Shown: positions 1 through 7,869 of the stretch, piece after piece | Layout: every line of letters starts with the position of its first letter | Position numbering within the stretch: the first letter of the stretch is position 1 | Notes under the pieces: model-generated | Told to the model about the DNA's origin: nothing | Seen by the model: only the letters and a program-made list of their open reading frames with translations | Database searches by the model: none | NCBI GenBank assembly: GCA_039028495.1 | Contig: JBCCHY010000005.1 | Span: 1 to 40,495, forward strand | Length of the DNA: 40,495 nucleotides | Direction: 5' to 3' | Source: JBCCHY01 sp039028495 | GTDB lineage: Bacteria; Patescibacteriota; Saccharimonadia; Saccharimonadales; VXPC01 | Translations under genes and position numbers: made by a program

Positions 1-542
1 CCGACTTAACAGTATGTTCCTGCTATAGCGGTAACTATTGGGTGTCTCAAGAGCTAAAGCCTTGTGGTAGATTTGTCGATCAGGGCATACATACAGACCC
101 CGTTTGGGAAACGCACGATTTCTCGCATGTTGCTTTGATGCGATCATCAACACCTACTGAATTCTATGAGTTGGATTTACATTTTGACGTATCGGTCTTT
201 ACAGGGGTTACTGAACTCCGAGCAAATCGTAACCCAGCGACTCTACACTGCGGCCTGCTGGACGGTTTTGGGAAAGACTGGCTACATCAACTGCTAGGCA
301 AGTCAGAGGAGCGCGAACATGCTGATCATCCAGGCACTAAGGTTAGTGATTGTGCAAAGCTTCTTGGCTATGTTGGAGTAGTAGCTGCTGAAAACGCATT
401 AGCTGTTGGAAAGACCCACGAAATCCTACATAGACCAGGGCTGCACCATGAGCCTCAACCGACTATAAGCCACTTCACGGCAATAGACTTCAATATAGTC
501 GAAGCAGGTGAAACTCTTTGCAGGGTATGCCTAGCTGCCTAG
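1..542 (+). CDS. C-terminal part of an unrecognised protein, cut by the window edge
   Basis: The frame is open from base 3 to the TAG at 540-542, about 179 codons, and no start is needed inside the window. All other frames on both strands carry stops here, and the codons show purine-N-pyrimidine periodicity with Ala/Val/Gly/Asp runs, so it looks genuinely coding. The visible protein is rich in histidine and cysteine and has no signal peptide or membrane segment. I do not recognise the family. The stop overlaps the convergent rsmA stop by 12 bases, so the two genes share their 3' ends. The GTG at 42 is only the first in-frame start in the window and is probably not the real start. Confidence 0.55.
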   Translation, partial: DLTVCSCYSGNYWVSQELKPCGRFVDQGIHTDPVWETHDFSHVALMRSSTPTEFYELDLHFDVSVFTGVTELRANRNPATLHCGLLDGFGKDWLHQLLGKSEEREHADHPGTKVSDCAKLLGYVGVVAAENALAVGKTHEILHRPGLHHEPQPTISHFTAIDFNIVEAGETLCRVCLAA

Positions 543-1307
543 CATATTTAAAGTAGATAGAAACTCTTCACCCTCTAACTGCTCAGCACGAACACTTACG
601 TCAACGCCATTAGACTCTAGGAGCCCTCGAACTTCATCCTTGCTGATTTGGAGGCCTGCTGATAAGTTATGGACTAGTTTTTTGCGGGGGTTGGCGTAGG
701 CAATTTTTAGTAAGCGCACATACTCATCCCATTTTTCATTTGGTATTAGAGGCTTTTCGAGCTTCTTTAGTATAAGCACCTGTGAATCTACTTTTGGGGG
801 TGGCTGAAATAGTTCTGCCGGGACTTCGACCCCTAAGCTGCACTGGTACTGAGCCTGCACGATGTTGGCCAGCATGGAACGCTTCTTGCTAGCCGCAACT
901 TTTTCGGCGACTTCTTTTTGGACTAAGAGCACGGCCAGACCAGGCTTACTCTGCTCGTCCGTTAGCCTGCGCAGTAGATTAGCGGTTAGGTAATACGGGA
1001 TGTTGGCAACTATTTTATAGTCACTCGGAAGTGTCGACAAATCAAAAGTCCGTATGTCGTCATGAATAATTTCTAGCTTTGCTTTATCAAGGTGGTCATA
1101 CTTTTTCCTGAGCTTTGGTAACAGGTCTTGGTCAAACTCTACTACGGCAATCGCGGCATCAGTCTTTAGTAGCTTATCCGTCATATAACCAAGCCCTGGG
1201 CCAATTTCTAGCACAGTATCCCCAGTAGAGATTTCAGCTGCAGCAATAATAGAAGCAAGTGTATCGCTGTCACTAAGCCAGTGCTGCCCCAACCCTTTTT
1301 TAGCCAT
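531..1307 (-). CDS. rsmA: 16S rRNA dimethyladenosine transferase RsmA (KsgA)
   Basis: This is an S-adenosylmethionine-dependent enzyme that dimethylates two adjacent adenines near the 3' end of 16S rRNA during 30S maturation, in the cytoplasm. The N-terminus has the family's GQHWL-type motif (usually GQHFL). The SAM-binding loop EIGPGLG follows near residue 35, and the catalytic NIPYYL motif (N-I-P-Y/F) lies near residue 103. At 258 residues it is close to the usual length (about 260-280). It starts at an ATG that overlaps the end of the upstream unknown gene by 8 bases, which suggests translational coupling. It is the last gene of the minus-strand series and converges on the left-edge gene. 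Confidence 0.95.
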   Translation of the reverse strand: MAKKGLGQHWLSDSDTLASIIAAAEISTGDTVLEIGPGLGYMTDKLLKTDAAIAVVEFDQDLLPKLRKKYDHLDKAKLEIIHDDIRTFDLSTLPSDYKIVANIPYYLTANLLRRLTDEQSKPGLAVLLVQKEVAEKVAASKKRSMLANIVQAQYQCSLGVEVPAELFQPPPKVDSQVLILKKLEKPLIPNEKWDEYVRLLKIAYANPRKKLVHNLSAGLQISKDEVRGLLESNGVDVSVRAEQLEGEEFLSTLNMLGS

Positions 1308-1986
1308 CTAGTTTCTCTGGCGTTGGCTGAAATGTCCTGTATATGTAAGGAGGCATTTCATCCTCGATGCCCTTAAAGCCTTTTCCAAGCAAGTAGCCAA
1401 AGGTGTCATCACCTAGCTCAACACTACCATCAAGTACTGGGAACCTCAAAGTGAGGTTGGCTTCACTAGCTGTAGCTTTACTCGCAATAATATCCAGGAC
1501 ACTTCCTATAAAACCCTTCATTAGCAATGCTCCAGTTGGCCATGTAGCCGGTGTTGTTTCTTGCCCAGGTGCGGTCCAGCTATCTGGTGCAAAAACAAGT
1601 GCCTGAGCCTCCAGGCCGCAATAGTCTTCGTCGTCGACTTCACACAGTACGAGTGCTGCCCCCAGGAAAGCATCCTTTGCTTCCCGGCCCCTCTTTTCTC
1701 CAGTTTCAACAGGATACTGAAAACCCGATTTCTGCTGCGGTTCAGCTGGGGGTAGTATCCCAAGTATGGTTGAACCCATTGATTCCGTTGCTACAGAGTC
1801 AAATGCTAATTCACGCAGGTAATCTCCTGGACATATTTTCGAAGCACCCAAGTCAAGTACTGTTTGCCATAATCCATGCTTGCCCAGACCTTCCAGCCTT
1901 CTCTTCCGCCCCCTGAGCGGCTGGCCGCCATCATGCATGAATTCGACAACCTGCATAGTCTTTCCATCGAGTTTAAAAATCTTCAT
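1300..1986 (-). CDS. Hypothetical protein, unknown family
   Basis: This is a 228-residue soluble protein with no signal peptide or membrane segment. It begins MKIFKLDGKTMQVVEF and has a short basic patch (RGRKRRLEGLGK) near residues 26-37. The centre is acidic and contains Cys-Glu-Val-Asp-Asp-Glu-Asp-Tyr-Cys near residues 114-122. No catalytic motif was recognised. The 8-base overlap with rsmA and the 37-base gap from the upstream G5-domain gene place it in the same minus-strand transcription unit. The overlap hints at co-translation with rsmA but does not reveal a function. Its codon use looks like that of its neighbours. Confidence 0.75.
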   Translation of the reverse strand: MKIFKLDGKTMQVVEFMHDGGQPLRGRKRRLEGLGKHGLWQTVLDLGASKICPGDYLRELAFDSVATESMGSTILGILPPAEPQQKSGFQYPVETGEKRGREAKDAFLGAALVLCEVDDEDYCGLEAQALVFAPDSWTAPGQETTPATWPTGALLMKGFIGSVLDIIASKATASEANLTLRFPVLDGSVELGDDTFGYLLGKGFKGIEDEMPPYIYRTFQPTPEKLDG

Positions 1987-2023
1987 ACAACTTATTTTAC
2001 TTGTTTAGAACTATGTTGTAAAC

Positions 2024-3334
2024 CTACCACCACTTATTGCTGGCGGGCTTGTAGACGGTCGTATTCGTGCGTGGACTATAGCAGTTACCGACGCAGAACT
2101 TGAAGGTGTAGGCTGGAGCCCATCCACCGTATGCAGCAGCATACCCACGGTAAAAACGCAGCTGACAGACCGGGTCATTGGCCCAGTTTGGACACTCTCT
2201 AATCAAACTACTCTTCACACCGGCCGGACAAGCTTGACCTAGACCAATACAGCCAAAGCTATTAACTACACCGGGTCGCCAACCGCTCTCCTGGGAAATA
2301 ATCGCATCAACATAGCCCCAATCGGATCTAGCTATACCGGCCGCACTCATTAAGAATTCTTTGTCAGCAGATACATTGCTGCTCACAGGGCGGGCCTTGG
2401 TACCGCGGACCTGCTCCTGCGCAACTGGCTGCGTAGTCACTACTTCGCTAATCAGTTTCCGAGATACCTCAATATCGTTCTGAAGCTCAATCTCATAGGT
2501 GACTGTCTTGGAGCCTTTTATACCGCGCTTAGTAACATTAACTACACCGCTATCTAGGCTTGAATCGTTAGTTGTATTCGTTTTAAATGCAATGTCTTCT
2601 ACTACCGTCTCTATACGAGTCCCAAAGCGCGCCACTACCACCTCGGCACCTGATGATATGGCTGCATCAAGCGCTGGTGTTACTACATCACTATCACTGA
2701 GCTCTATACCAGCATCACTCAGCAGGCTCCGTACACTTGCAGCATGAGATTTTTTGGTGAAGCGGCTGCCATACAGATTGACTGTATAGTCTTTTGCCCT
2801 TGTAACGATTACTTTATTGGCAAGATCAAGGGATGCCAGCCCACTAGCAACGTCGACATCGAAAACTGCTATGTCTTCTGGGTCTAATTGATAGCCAACA
2901 TCTTCAGCTATAGCCCGTGGATCATTAAACGCGGATAGATACCTGCGCGTTTCATCGCCGTCCGTGACGCTCACAGGCGTAGCCCGATAAATATTGACCT
3001 GATAATTATCACTGTCAATTAGTGAGTTAACTTCGGGCTCAATATGATCGTCTGGTCCAAGCGTTATCTCTAGTCTACTTAACAGGTCGGCTACACTGGC
3101 AGCTCTTGTCGGCAGTGTCTTCGTCTGGCCATCAAAAGTTATATCCACTATATGGACATCTGTTGGACCGACAGACTCGGCATTGACAACCATCAATCCG
3201 CCAACACCCATCATAAAGAAAAAAACAGAAAGCACCGAGAGGCTGATATACGGCCTCGACCTCATTACCTTCCCACGCCTAATCATGTGCGCCCTAAAGC
3301 GCGATACATACGAACTCATCATGCTCGAGCACAT
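2024..3334 (-). CDS. Secreted DUF348/G5-domain protein with a C-terminal lysozyme-like (Rpf/YabE-type) region
   Basis: This is probably a cell-wall remodelling factor acting outside the membrane. A hydrophobic signal segment (ISLSVLSVFFFMMGVGGLMV, about residues 30-49) ends at VNAES. It is followed by two DUF348-like repeats, the first opening with VDITFDGQTKTLPTRAASV and the second with VNLYGSRFTKKSH. A G5-like stretch contains VTKRGIKGSKTVTYEIELQND. The C-terminal ~100 residues (SDWGYVDAIISQESGW through GCIGLGQACP) resemble the transglycosylase-like fold of aggregation-promoting and YabE-like proteins, with a plausible catalytic Glu in ISQESGW. Four cysteines in the last ~85 residues may form disulfides. 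In-frame ATGs at 3334, 3286 and 3265 are all possible. The 3265 start gives the most typical signal peptide. A TATAAA box at 3376-3381 lies upstream. Confidence 0.85.
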   Translation of the reverse strand: MCSSMMSSYVSRFRAHMIRRGKVMRSRPYISLSVLSVFFFMMGVGGLMVVNAESVGPTDVHIVDITFDGQTKTLPTRAASVADLLSRLEITLGPDDHIEPEVNSLIDSDNYQVNIYRATPVSVTDGDETRRYLSAFNDPRAIAEDVGYQLDPEDIAVFDVDVASGLASLDLANKVIVTRAKDYTVNLYGSRFTKKSHAASVRSLLSDAGIELSDSDVVTPALDAAISSGAEVVVARFGTRIETVVEDIAFKTNTTNDSSLDSGVVNVTKRGIKGSKTVTYEIELQNDIEVSRKLISEVVTTQPVAQEQVRGTKARPVSSNVSADKEFLMSAAGIARSDWGYVDAIISQESGWRPGVVNSFGCIGLGQACPAGVKSSLIRECPNWANDPVCQLRFYRGYAAAYGGWAPAYTFKFCVGNCYSPRTNTTVYKPASNKWW

Positions 3335-3433
3335 CTGTTAGTCAGCCTGGAGGCTGGATAGCTGAAGTGCTCTTATTTATACATCCTCATTTGAAGCGGA
3401 TGACAGTGTACCACAGCTAGATAGTCTGTCTAG

Positions 3434-3859
3434 TTAGCTATGCAACATACCAAACGTGCCGTCTAACTCCACCTCTGTTAACGTGCACCAACGTGCAGAC
3501 GTTAATTCTGGTTTAAATCGGCTGAATTCGGGCTTTGCCGTTAGCTGGTATGAAAAAATGTGTATATGCCTGGCCCTGTAGCTATATTTCGTTTTCAGCG
3601 TGAGCACGTCTGGATCAATCTCTATTGATAGCTCTTCGTATAGCTCCCTTGCAGCTCCTTCGGCTGGTGTTTCATCACTATTTACTCCTCCTCCTGGGAG
3701 CCGCCACTTGCCGCTTCCGATCCAGTTTTTGACCAGGAGAACCTGGGTACCGCATTCGAGCAATACATAGCTTCTCGTAGAACCACGCATGATCCTACTG
3801 GTGATTGGCCTTGTAGATATCCAGATCAGCCGGCCCAGTAATTCGTAAATTCTCGTCAT
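3434..3859 (-). CDS. Nudix hydrolase
   Basis: This family hydrolyses nucleoside diphosphates linked to another moiety; the substrate cannot be read from the sequence. The 141-residue protein has a near-complete Nudix box at residues 57-79: G57, E63, R71-E72-L73 and E75-E76. Serine stands at the position of the usual glycine in the last part of the signature (ELSI instead of ExGU). The upstream strand KWRLPGGG is typical. Only 3 bases separate its ATG from the pcrA stop, so it is almost certainly co-transcribed and perhaps translationally coupled with the helicase. A housekeeping role in nucleotide-pool cleansing beside a repair helicase is plausible but inferred. Confidence 0.88.
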   Translation of the reverse strand: MTRIYELLGRLIWISTRPITSRIMRGSTRSYVLLECGTQVLLVKNWIGSGKWRLPGGGVNSDETPAEGAARELYEELSIEIDPDVLTLKTKYSYRARHIHIFSYQLTAKPEFSRFKPELTSARWCTLTEVELDGTFGMLHS

Positions 3860-3862
3860 GAC

Positions 3863-6031
3863 CTATAGCTTTTCAAGTGGCGCAAAACTAGTGTTTAGTT
3901 TTTTGACGCCTTTTTTCTTGAAATATACAGCGACGTTGTCGCCATCAACTTCTAATACACTGCCCTCACCAAAGACTTTGTGTGCTACCGTATCACCCGG
4001 CTGGAGCTCAATGACTACGCGCGGCTCATCCTTCTGCACAGGTGTGGTAATATCCCAGGGCTCCTCACCAAAGTTGAGTGACCGTGAACTAGCAACCTCT
4101 GGAGCTGCGCCACTCATATCTATAGCCGATGACGGTATGTCGGCGATGAAACGACTGGGTGGATTATAGGTTTGGCTACCGTAGAGCATGCGGCTGCTGG
4201 CATAGACTAGGGTTAGATCTTGCATTGCTCGTGTCATGCCAACGTAGCAGAGACGCCGCTCTTCCTCCATCTCACTGGCGTCATAACTTGCACGGCTATG
4301 GGGAAAGATGCCCTCCTCCATGCCCACCATGAACACATGAGGGAACTCTAGCCCCTTAGCCGCGTGAAGTGTCATGAGTGATACAGAGTTTGCCTCTCCG
4401 TCAGCATCGTCTGCACTACTGACGAGCGCTACTTCTTCTAAAAAGCCTGCTAGACCTAAGTCATCGTACTCGCGCGCAACGCTGATCAGCTCTCTGACGT
4501 TTTCGGCTCTTGATTCTCCCTGCAATGTTCCATCATCGACAAAGTCCAGGTAATTAATCCTTTTTATAAGTAAGTCTACTAATACAGATACGTTTTGGTC
4601 CTCCGCCTGTGCGCGCATGGTACTGATCGTATCGGCAAATTTTACGAACGAGTTTTTGGCTCTAGCAGTAATGGACTCGATCTCGTTTATCCTGTCAAGC
4701 GCCCCACTCAGACTCAAGCCCTCTGTCGCCATCCAGGCGTAAAAGTTTTCGACACTTTTTGTGCCGATGCCTCTGCTCGGAGTGTTAATGATCCTCTCGA
4801 AACTCACCCTGTCTTCTGGCTGATATATGAGACGTAAGTAGGCCATGATGTCTTTTACCTCTTTGCGGTCATAGAATCTAACTCCGCCGAATATCCTGTA
4901 CGGTACACCGTAGCGTACGAACTGCTCCTCAATACTACGGCTCTGTGCATTGGTCCTATATAGGACCGCGAAATCACTATATGTCCTGGATCCAAGTTCT
5001 ACATGAGACGTAATTCGACGAACTATCGCTTCTGCCTCTGACCTCTCACTGGCCACCTGGACAACCTTTACCTTGGAGCCAGCACCAATGTCTGTCCATA
5101 GCTTTTTATCTGTTCGGCTAGAGTTCTTTGCGATCACAGCATCTGCAGCATCAAGGATGTTTTTTGTACTGCGGTAGTTCTGCTCTAATTTTATGACCAT
5201 AGCATCGGGGAAATCACGCTCAAAGTTGAGTATGTTCCGATAATCTGCCCCTCTCCATGAATAGATCGACTGCCAATCATCACCTACTACTGCGAGGTTT
5301 TTGTTAGTTCTAGTTATCTGCTTGATTAGTTTGTACTGGACAGCGTTTGTGTCCTGGTACTCATCGACCATTATGTATCTGAACCGTTCTACCCAACTGG
5401 CCAGTACTTCGTCATTATTGAACAGCTCGACAGTCCGAAGTAATAGATCGTCAAAATCCAGGCTATTTTGCTCTTTCAAGGCTCGCTCGTAGCGGGGATA
5501 GATTTCGGCCACCTTTTGCTGCAATGTACCTTGATTGATACTGGCATACTCTTCGGGACCTATAAGCTCGTTTTTGCTACTACTTATTATGCCCGCGATC
5601 GAGCGCGGTGTGAACTGCTTCTCATCTATATGTAGCTCTTTCTGTATACGCTTTATGAGTTGCAAGCGATCTGACTCGTCTATAATCACAAAGTTTGAGT
5701 CAATGCCAATCGCTACCCCATCGCGTCGTAATATACGTACACATATGCCATGAAATGTCCCCATAAATGGCATGAAACTTCTGCCAGACTCTGGGGTGCC
5801 GTGGAGTAGCTCATGGATTCGCTCACGCATTTCACGCGCTGCTTTGTTCGTGAATGTTACGGCTAGGATTTGATGCTCCGTAGCAAGACCCTCACTCAGA
5901 ATATGGGCTATGCGGTGTGTAAGAGTCTTTGTCTTACCGCTACCAGCACCGGCGAGTATTAAGAGCGGGCCCTCTGTCTGCCTGACAGCCGCAGATTGAG
6001 CGTCATTTAACCCCTGTGTGTAGCTACTCAT
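3863..6031 (-). CDS. pcrA: ATP-dependent DNA helicase PcrA/UvrD (superfamily 1A)
   Basis: This is a 3'-5' DNA helicase used in nucleotide-excision repair, removal of RNA polymerase or RecA, and replication restart. The 722-residue protein has the Q-motif region (LNDAQSAAV), Walker A AGAGSGKT near residues 28-35, motif II DEYQDTN, motif III GDDWQSIYSWRGAD, motif IV-type QNYRST, and motifs V/VI (TLHAAKGLEF; YVGMTRA). The C-terminal ~45 residues (VAHKVFGEGSVLEVDGDNV to the end) match the Tudor-like C-terminal module typical of PcrA. Full length for the family. Motif III reads GDDWQSIY where GDxDQSIY is usual, i.e. Trp in place of Asp. The ATG at 6031 directly precedes the conserved N-terminus. 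Confidence 0.96.
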   Translation of the reverse strand: MSSYTQGLNDAQSAAVRQTEGPLLILAGAGSGKTKTLTHRIAHILSEGLATEHQILAVTFTNKAAREMRERIHELLHGTPESGRSFMPFMGTFHGICVRILRRDGVAIGIDSNFVIIDESDRLQLIKRIQKELHIDEKQFTPRSIAGIISSSKNELIGPEEYASINQGTLQQKVAEIYPRYERALKEQNSLDFDDLLLRTVELFNNDEVLASWVERFRYIMVDEYQDTNAVQYKLIKQITRTNKNLAVVGDDWQSIYSWRGADYRNILNFERDFPDAMVIKLEQNYRSTKNILDAADAVIAKNSSRTDKKLWTDIGAGSKVKVVQVASERSEAEAIVRRITSHVELGSRTYSDFAVLYRTNAQSRSIEEQFVRYGVPYRIFGGVRFYDRKEVKDIMAYLRLIYQPEDRVSFERIINTPSRGIGTKSVENFYAWMATEGLSLSGALDRINEIESITARAKNSFVKFADTISTMRAQAEDQNVSVLVDLLIKRINYLDFVDDGTLQGESRAENVRELISVAREYDDLGLAGFLEEVALVSSADDADGEANSVSLMTLHAAKGLEFPHVFMVGMEEGIFPHSRASYDASEMEEERRLCYVGMTRAMQDLTLVYASSRMLYGSQTYNPPSRFIADIPSSAIDMSGAAPEVASSRSLNFGEEPWDITTPVQKDEPRVVIELQPGDTVAHKVFGEGSVLEVDGDNVAVYFKKKGVKKLNTSFAPLEKL

Positions 6032-6066
6032 TCTGCCTCCGCTATTTTTTGTGTTAGTTCTACGCG

Positions 6067-6279
6067 TTAGTTAACTGGATCTTCACTGGGCGTAACGCGT
6101 CTAAGAATAGTATTATTACCAGCGTCAATTTTATCGTACTCATCCTGTATGCGCGAACTCTCTTCCAGCACATACCAGCCCGTAACACCGATGAATAGAA
6201 CGAGTGCGGCCAATATAACAATGCCAGGACGCACGCTTGGTTTTGAGATAATCTCTTTTTTGTCTGACTTCTTTGCCAT
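6067..6279 (-). CDS. Small single-pass membrane protein, unknown function
   Basis: This 70-residue protein has a lysine-rich N-terminus (MAKKSDKKEI), one transmembrane helix at about residues 18-38 (PGIVILAALVLFIGVTGWYV), and a short acidic outer tail containing EESSRIQDEYDKI. The start is supported by a GAGGAG ribosome-binding site ending about 10 bases before the ATG, which favours this frame over the longer overlapping frame. It lies 35 bases upstream of pcrA and 95 bases downstream of another membrane protein. The family is not recognised. The single helix and charged flanks would suit a small accessory membrane protein. Confidence 0.7.
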   Translation of the reverse strand: MAKKSDKKEIISKPSVRPGIVILAALVLFIGVTGWYVLEESSRIQDEYDKIDAGNNTILRRVTPSEDPVN

Positions 6280-6374
6280 AGTATCCAGGCTCCTCTTAAA
6301 ACTATAGATCTTATAGCCAGTAGTCTAGCATGCACCGCGGACTAGAGTCACGTATTTACGGCTCTGTACCTTGT

Positions 6375-7049
6375 CTACAAAACATCAAAGGGTAGTTCTA
6401 TACCTATGTTGATGATCTCAGCATCTATCAATATGGCAATAAAAAGCATAATCAGCGATAAAATCACAATTGTCTCAACAACGTACATCCCATTTGGGCG
6501 TACTCTTTTGTCGCGGATACTGATCTTGTAGTCGCCGCTCCTGTAGTGCTCTTTAGTGCTTTTACTATCCTCTACTTTGCTCATGGATCGCTCGGCAGGT
6601 ATGCCCTCAATACCTTCGAGATTTGTAAGCAGCTCTTTCATATTAGACTCTGTTTGTCTGCTTTTGACTGTTTCCTGATCATGTGTGAAGTCTTCTAGGA
6701 TGTCCCCTAATTCTTCCCTATTCGGCTTCGGCGTCTCTTCTAGCTCTGTCTTTGAATCAGACCGTTGGCTGTTGAGTGAAGCGCTGTACTCATCAATCGG
6801 CAGATCAAGTGGCGCTAGCTTAACTCTTTTTTTCTGAGATCTTTTAGTATCAACCCCTTTTTCTTTATGTTCGAGAATCTTGCTGCCCAGCATTGGTTCT
6901 TTGGGGGTTTTACTCTCTAGAGGTACTGTGGTTTTGGGCCTTATAATCTGAGGCGAGTCGCCATCCTCATAGTGCTGCTGTAAACGCTTTTTAGCAGAAT
7001 CACCGAGTAGCTTTTGTTTCTTAGGCTTTGTCTTCTTTTTGCGGGCCAT
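6375..7049 (-). CDS. Tail-anchored, highly charged membrane protein, unknown function
   Basis: This 224-residue protein starts with a strongly basic segment (MARKKKTKPKKQKLLG). It continues with a long, probably disordered Lys/Glu/Ser-rich region, and has one hydrophobic helix near the C-terminus (about residues 190-209, VVETIVILSLIMLFIAILI). The C-terminal helix and cytoplasmic charged region suggest a tail-anchored protein. Its ATG is 9 bases after the tpiA stop, so it belongs to the pyk-pgk-tpiA transcription unit. No family is recognised. It may scaffold something at the membrane, but nothing in the sequence proves that. Confidence 0.72.
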   Translation of the reverse strand: MARKKKTKPKKQKLLGDSAKKRLQQHYEDGDSPQIIRPKTTVPLESKTPKEPMLGSKILEHKEKGVDTKRSQKKRVKLAPLDLPIDEYSASLNSQRSDSKTELEETPKPNREELGDILEDFTHDQETVKSRQTESNMKELLTNLEGIEGIPAERSMSKVEDSKSTKEHYRSGDYKISIRDKRVRPNGMYVVETIVILSLIMLFIAILIDAEIINIGIELPFDVL

Positions 7050-7058
7050 ACCGACTGA

Positions 7059-7862
7059 TCATCCTTTACGAGAATGGGCTTCTTTGACGGCTGCATCTAC
7101 CATTTTGCTAAATTCATGATAGTTCATGCTTGCACCGCCGATGAGTAGACCGTCTATTTCTTTTATGGCTAGCAGGCCAGATGAATTTGCTGCATGCGCA
7201 CTACCGCCGTAAAGAACGCGGACGCTATCAGCGACTTCTTGGCCATATATATCCGCTATATTGCGCCTTATTGTATTAGCAGCTTTTGCGATAATGTCAG
7301 GGGTAGGAGTTTGCACATCCCTAAAGTTCGTCCCATTACTGAGCGCCCAAACAGGCTCATAGGCGATTACCATGTTTCGGACTTCGTCAGCTGTCACATT
7401 CTGCAGAGCAGTTGTGACCTGATCATGCAGTACCAGATCTGTTTCGCCTGCAAGCTTCTCGGTTTGCGTCTCACCAACACAGAGTATCGGTGTTATACCA
7501 TTGCGTATAGCTGCCGCTACCTTGTCGCGAGTATCTTCTAGACTCTCATTAAACTTGTAGCGTCTGTCGCTGTGACCGACTAAACCGTAGTGAACTATAT
7601 CTCGTAGCATCGAGAAGCTAACTTCACCCGTGAATGCGCCTTCGTCATGATGATTGGCATTTTGGCTAGCTAGCCTGAATTTACGTCTATCGAGCTGAAC
7701 ACTAAGAGGCTGCAGAGACAGCATGGTTGGAGCAATGACTACCTCAACATCACGATGTATACGGATGCGCTCATGTAACCGCTGCATAAGCACGCTCGAC
7801 TGGTGCACATTCATATGCAATTTCCAGTTCCCAGCAATCATTAATTTCTTCATAGTACTCAT
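7059..7862 (-). CDS. tpiA: Triosephosphate isomerase
   Basis: The enzyme interconverts dihydroxyacetone phosphate and glyceraldehyde 3-phosphate in glycolysis, in the cytoplasm. Counting from the chosen ATG at 7862 (267 residues), the catalytic residues are visible: K14 in GNWKL, H97 in GHSDRR and E169 in AYEPVWA. The phosphate-binding YGGSA and LIGGASM motifs are near the C-terminus. Two deviations stand out: Asp99 replaces the usual Glu of GHSERR, and the loop-6 region after PVWA reads LSNGTNFRDVQTPTPD instead of the usual IGTGKTATPEQ. The start was chosen because it lies 7 bases after the pgk stop with AAGAG upstream. The ATG at 7853 is also possible. Confidence 0.95.
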   Translation of the reverse strand: MSTMKKLMIAGNWKLHMNVHQSSVLMQRLHERIRIHRDVEVVIAPTMLSLQPLSVQLDRRKFRLASQNANHHDEGAFTGEVSFSMLRDIVHYGLVGHSDRRYKFNESLEDTRDKVAAAIRNGITPILCVGETQTEKLAGETDLVLHDQVTTALQNVTADEVRNMVIAYEPVWALSNGTNFRDVQTPTPDIIAKAANTIRRNIADIYGQEVADSVRVLYGGSAHAANSSGLLAIKEIDGLLIGGASMNYHEFSKMVDAAVKEAHSRKG

Positions 7863-7869
7863 GCTTATT

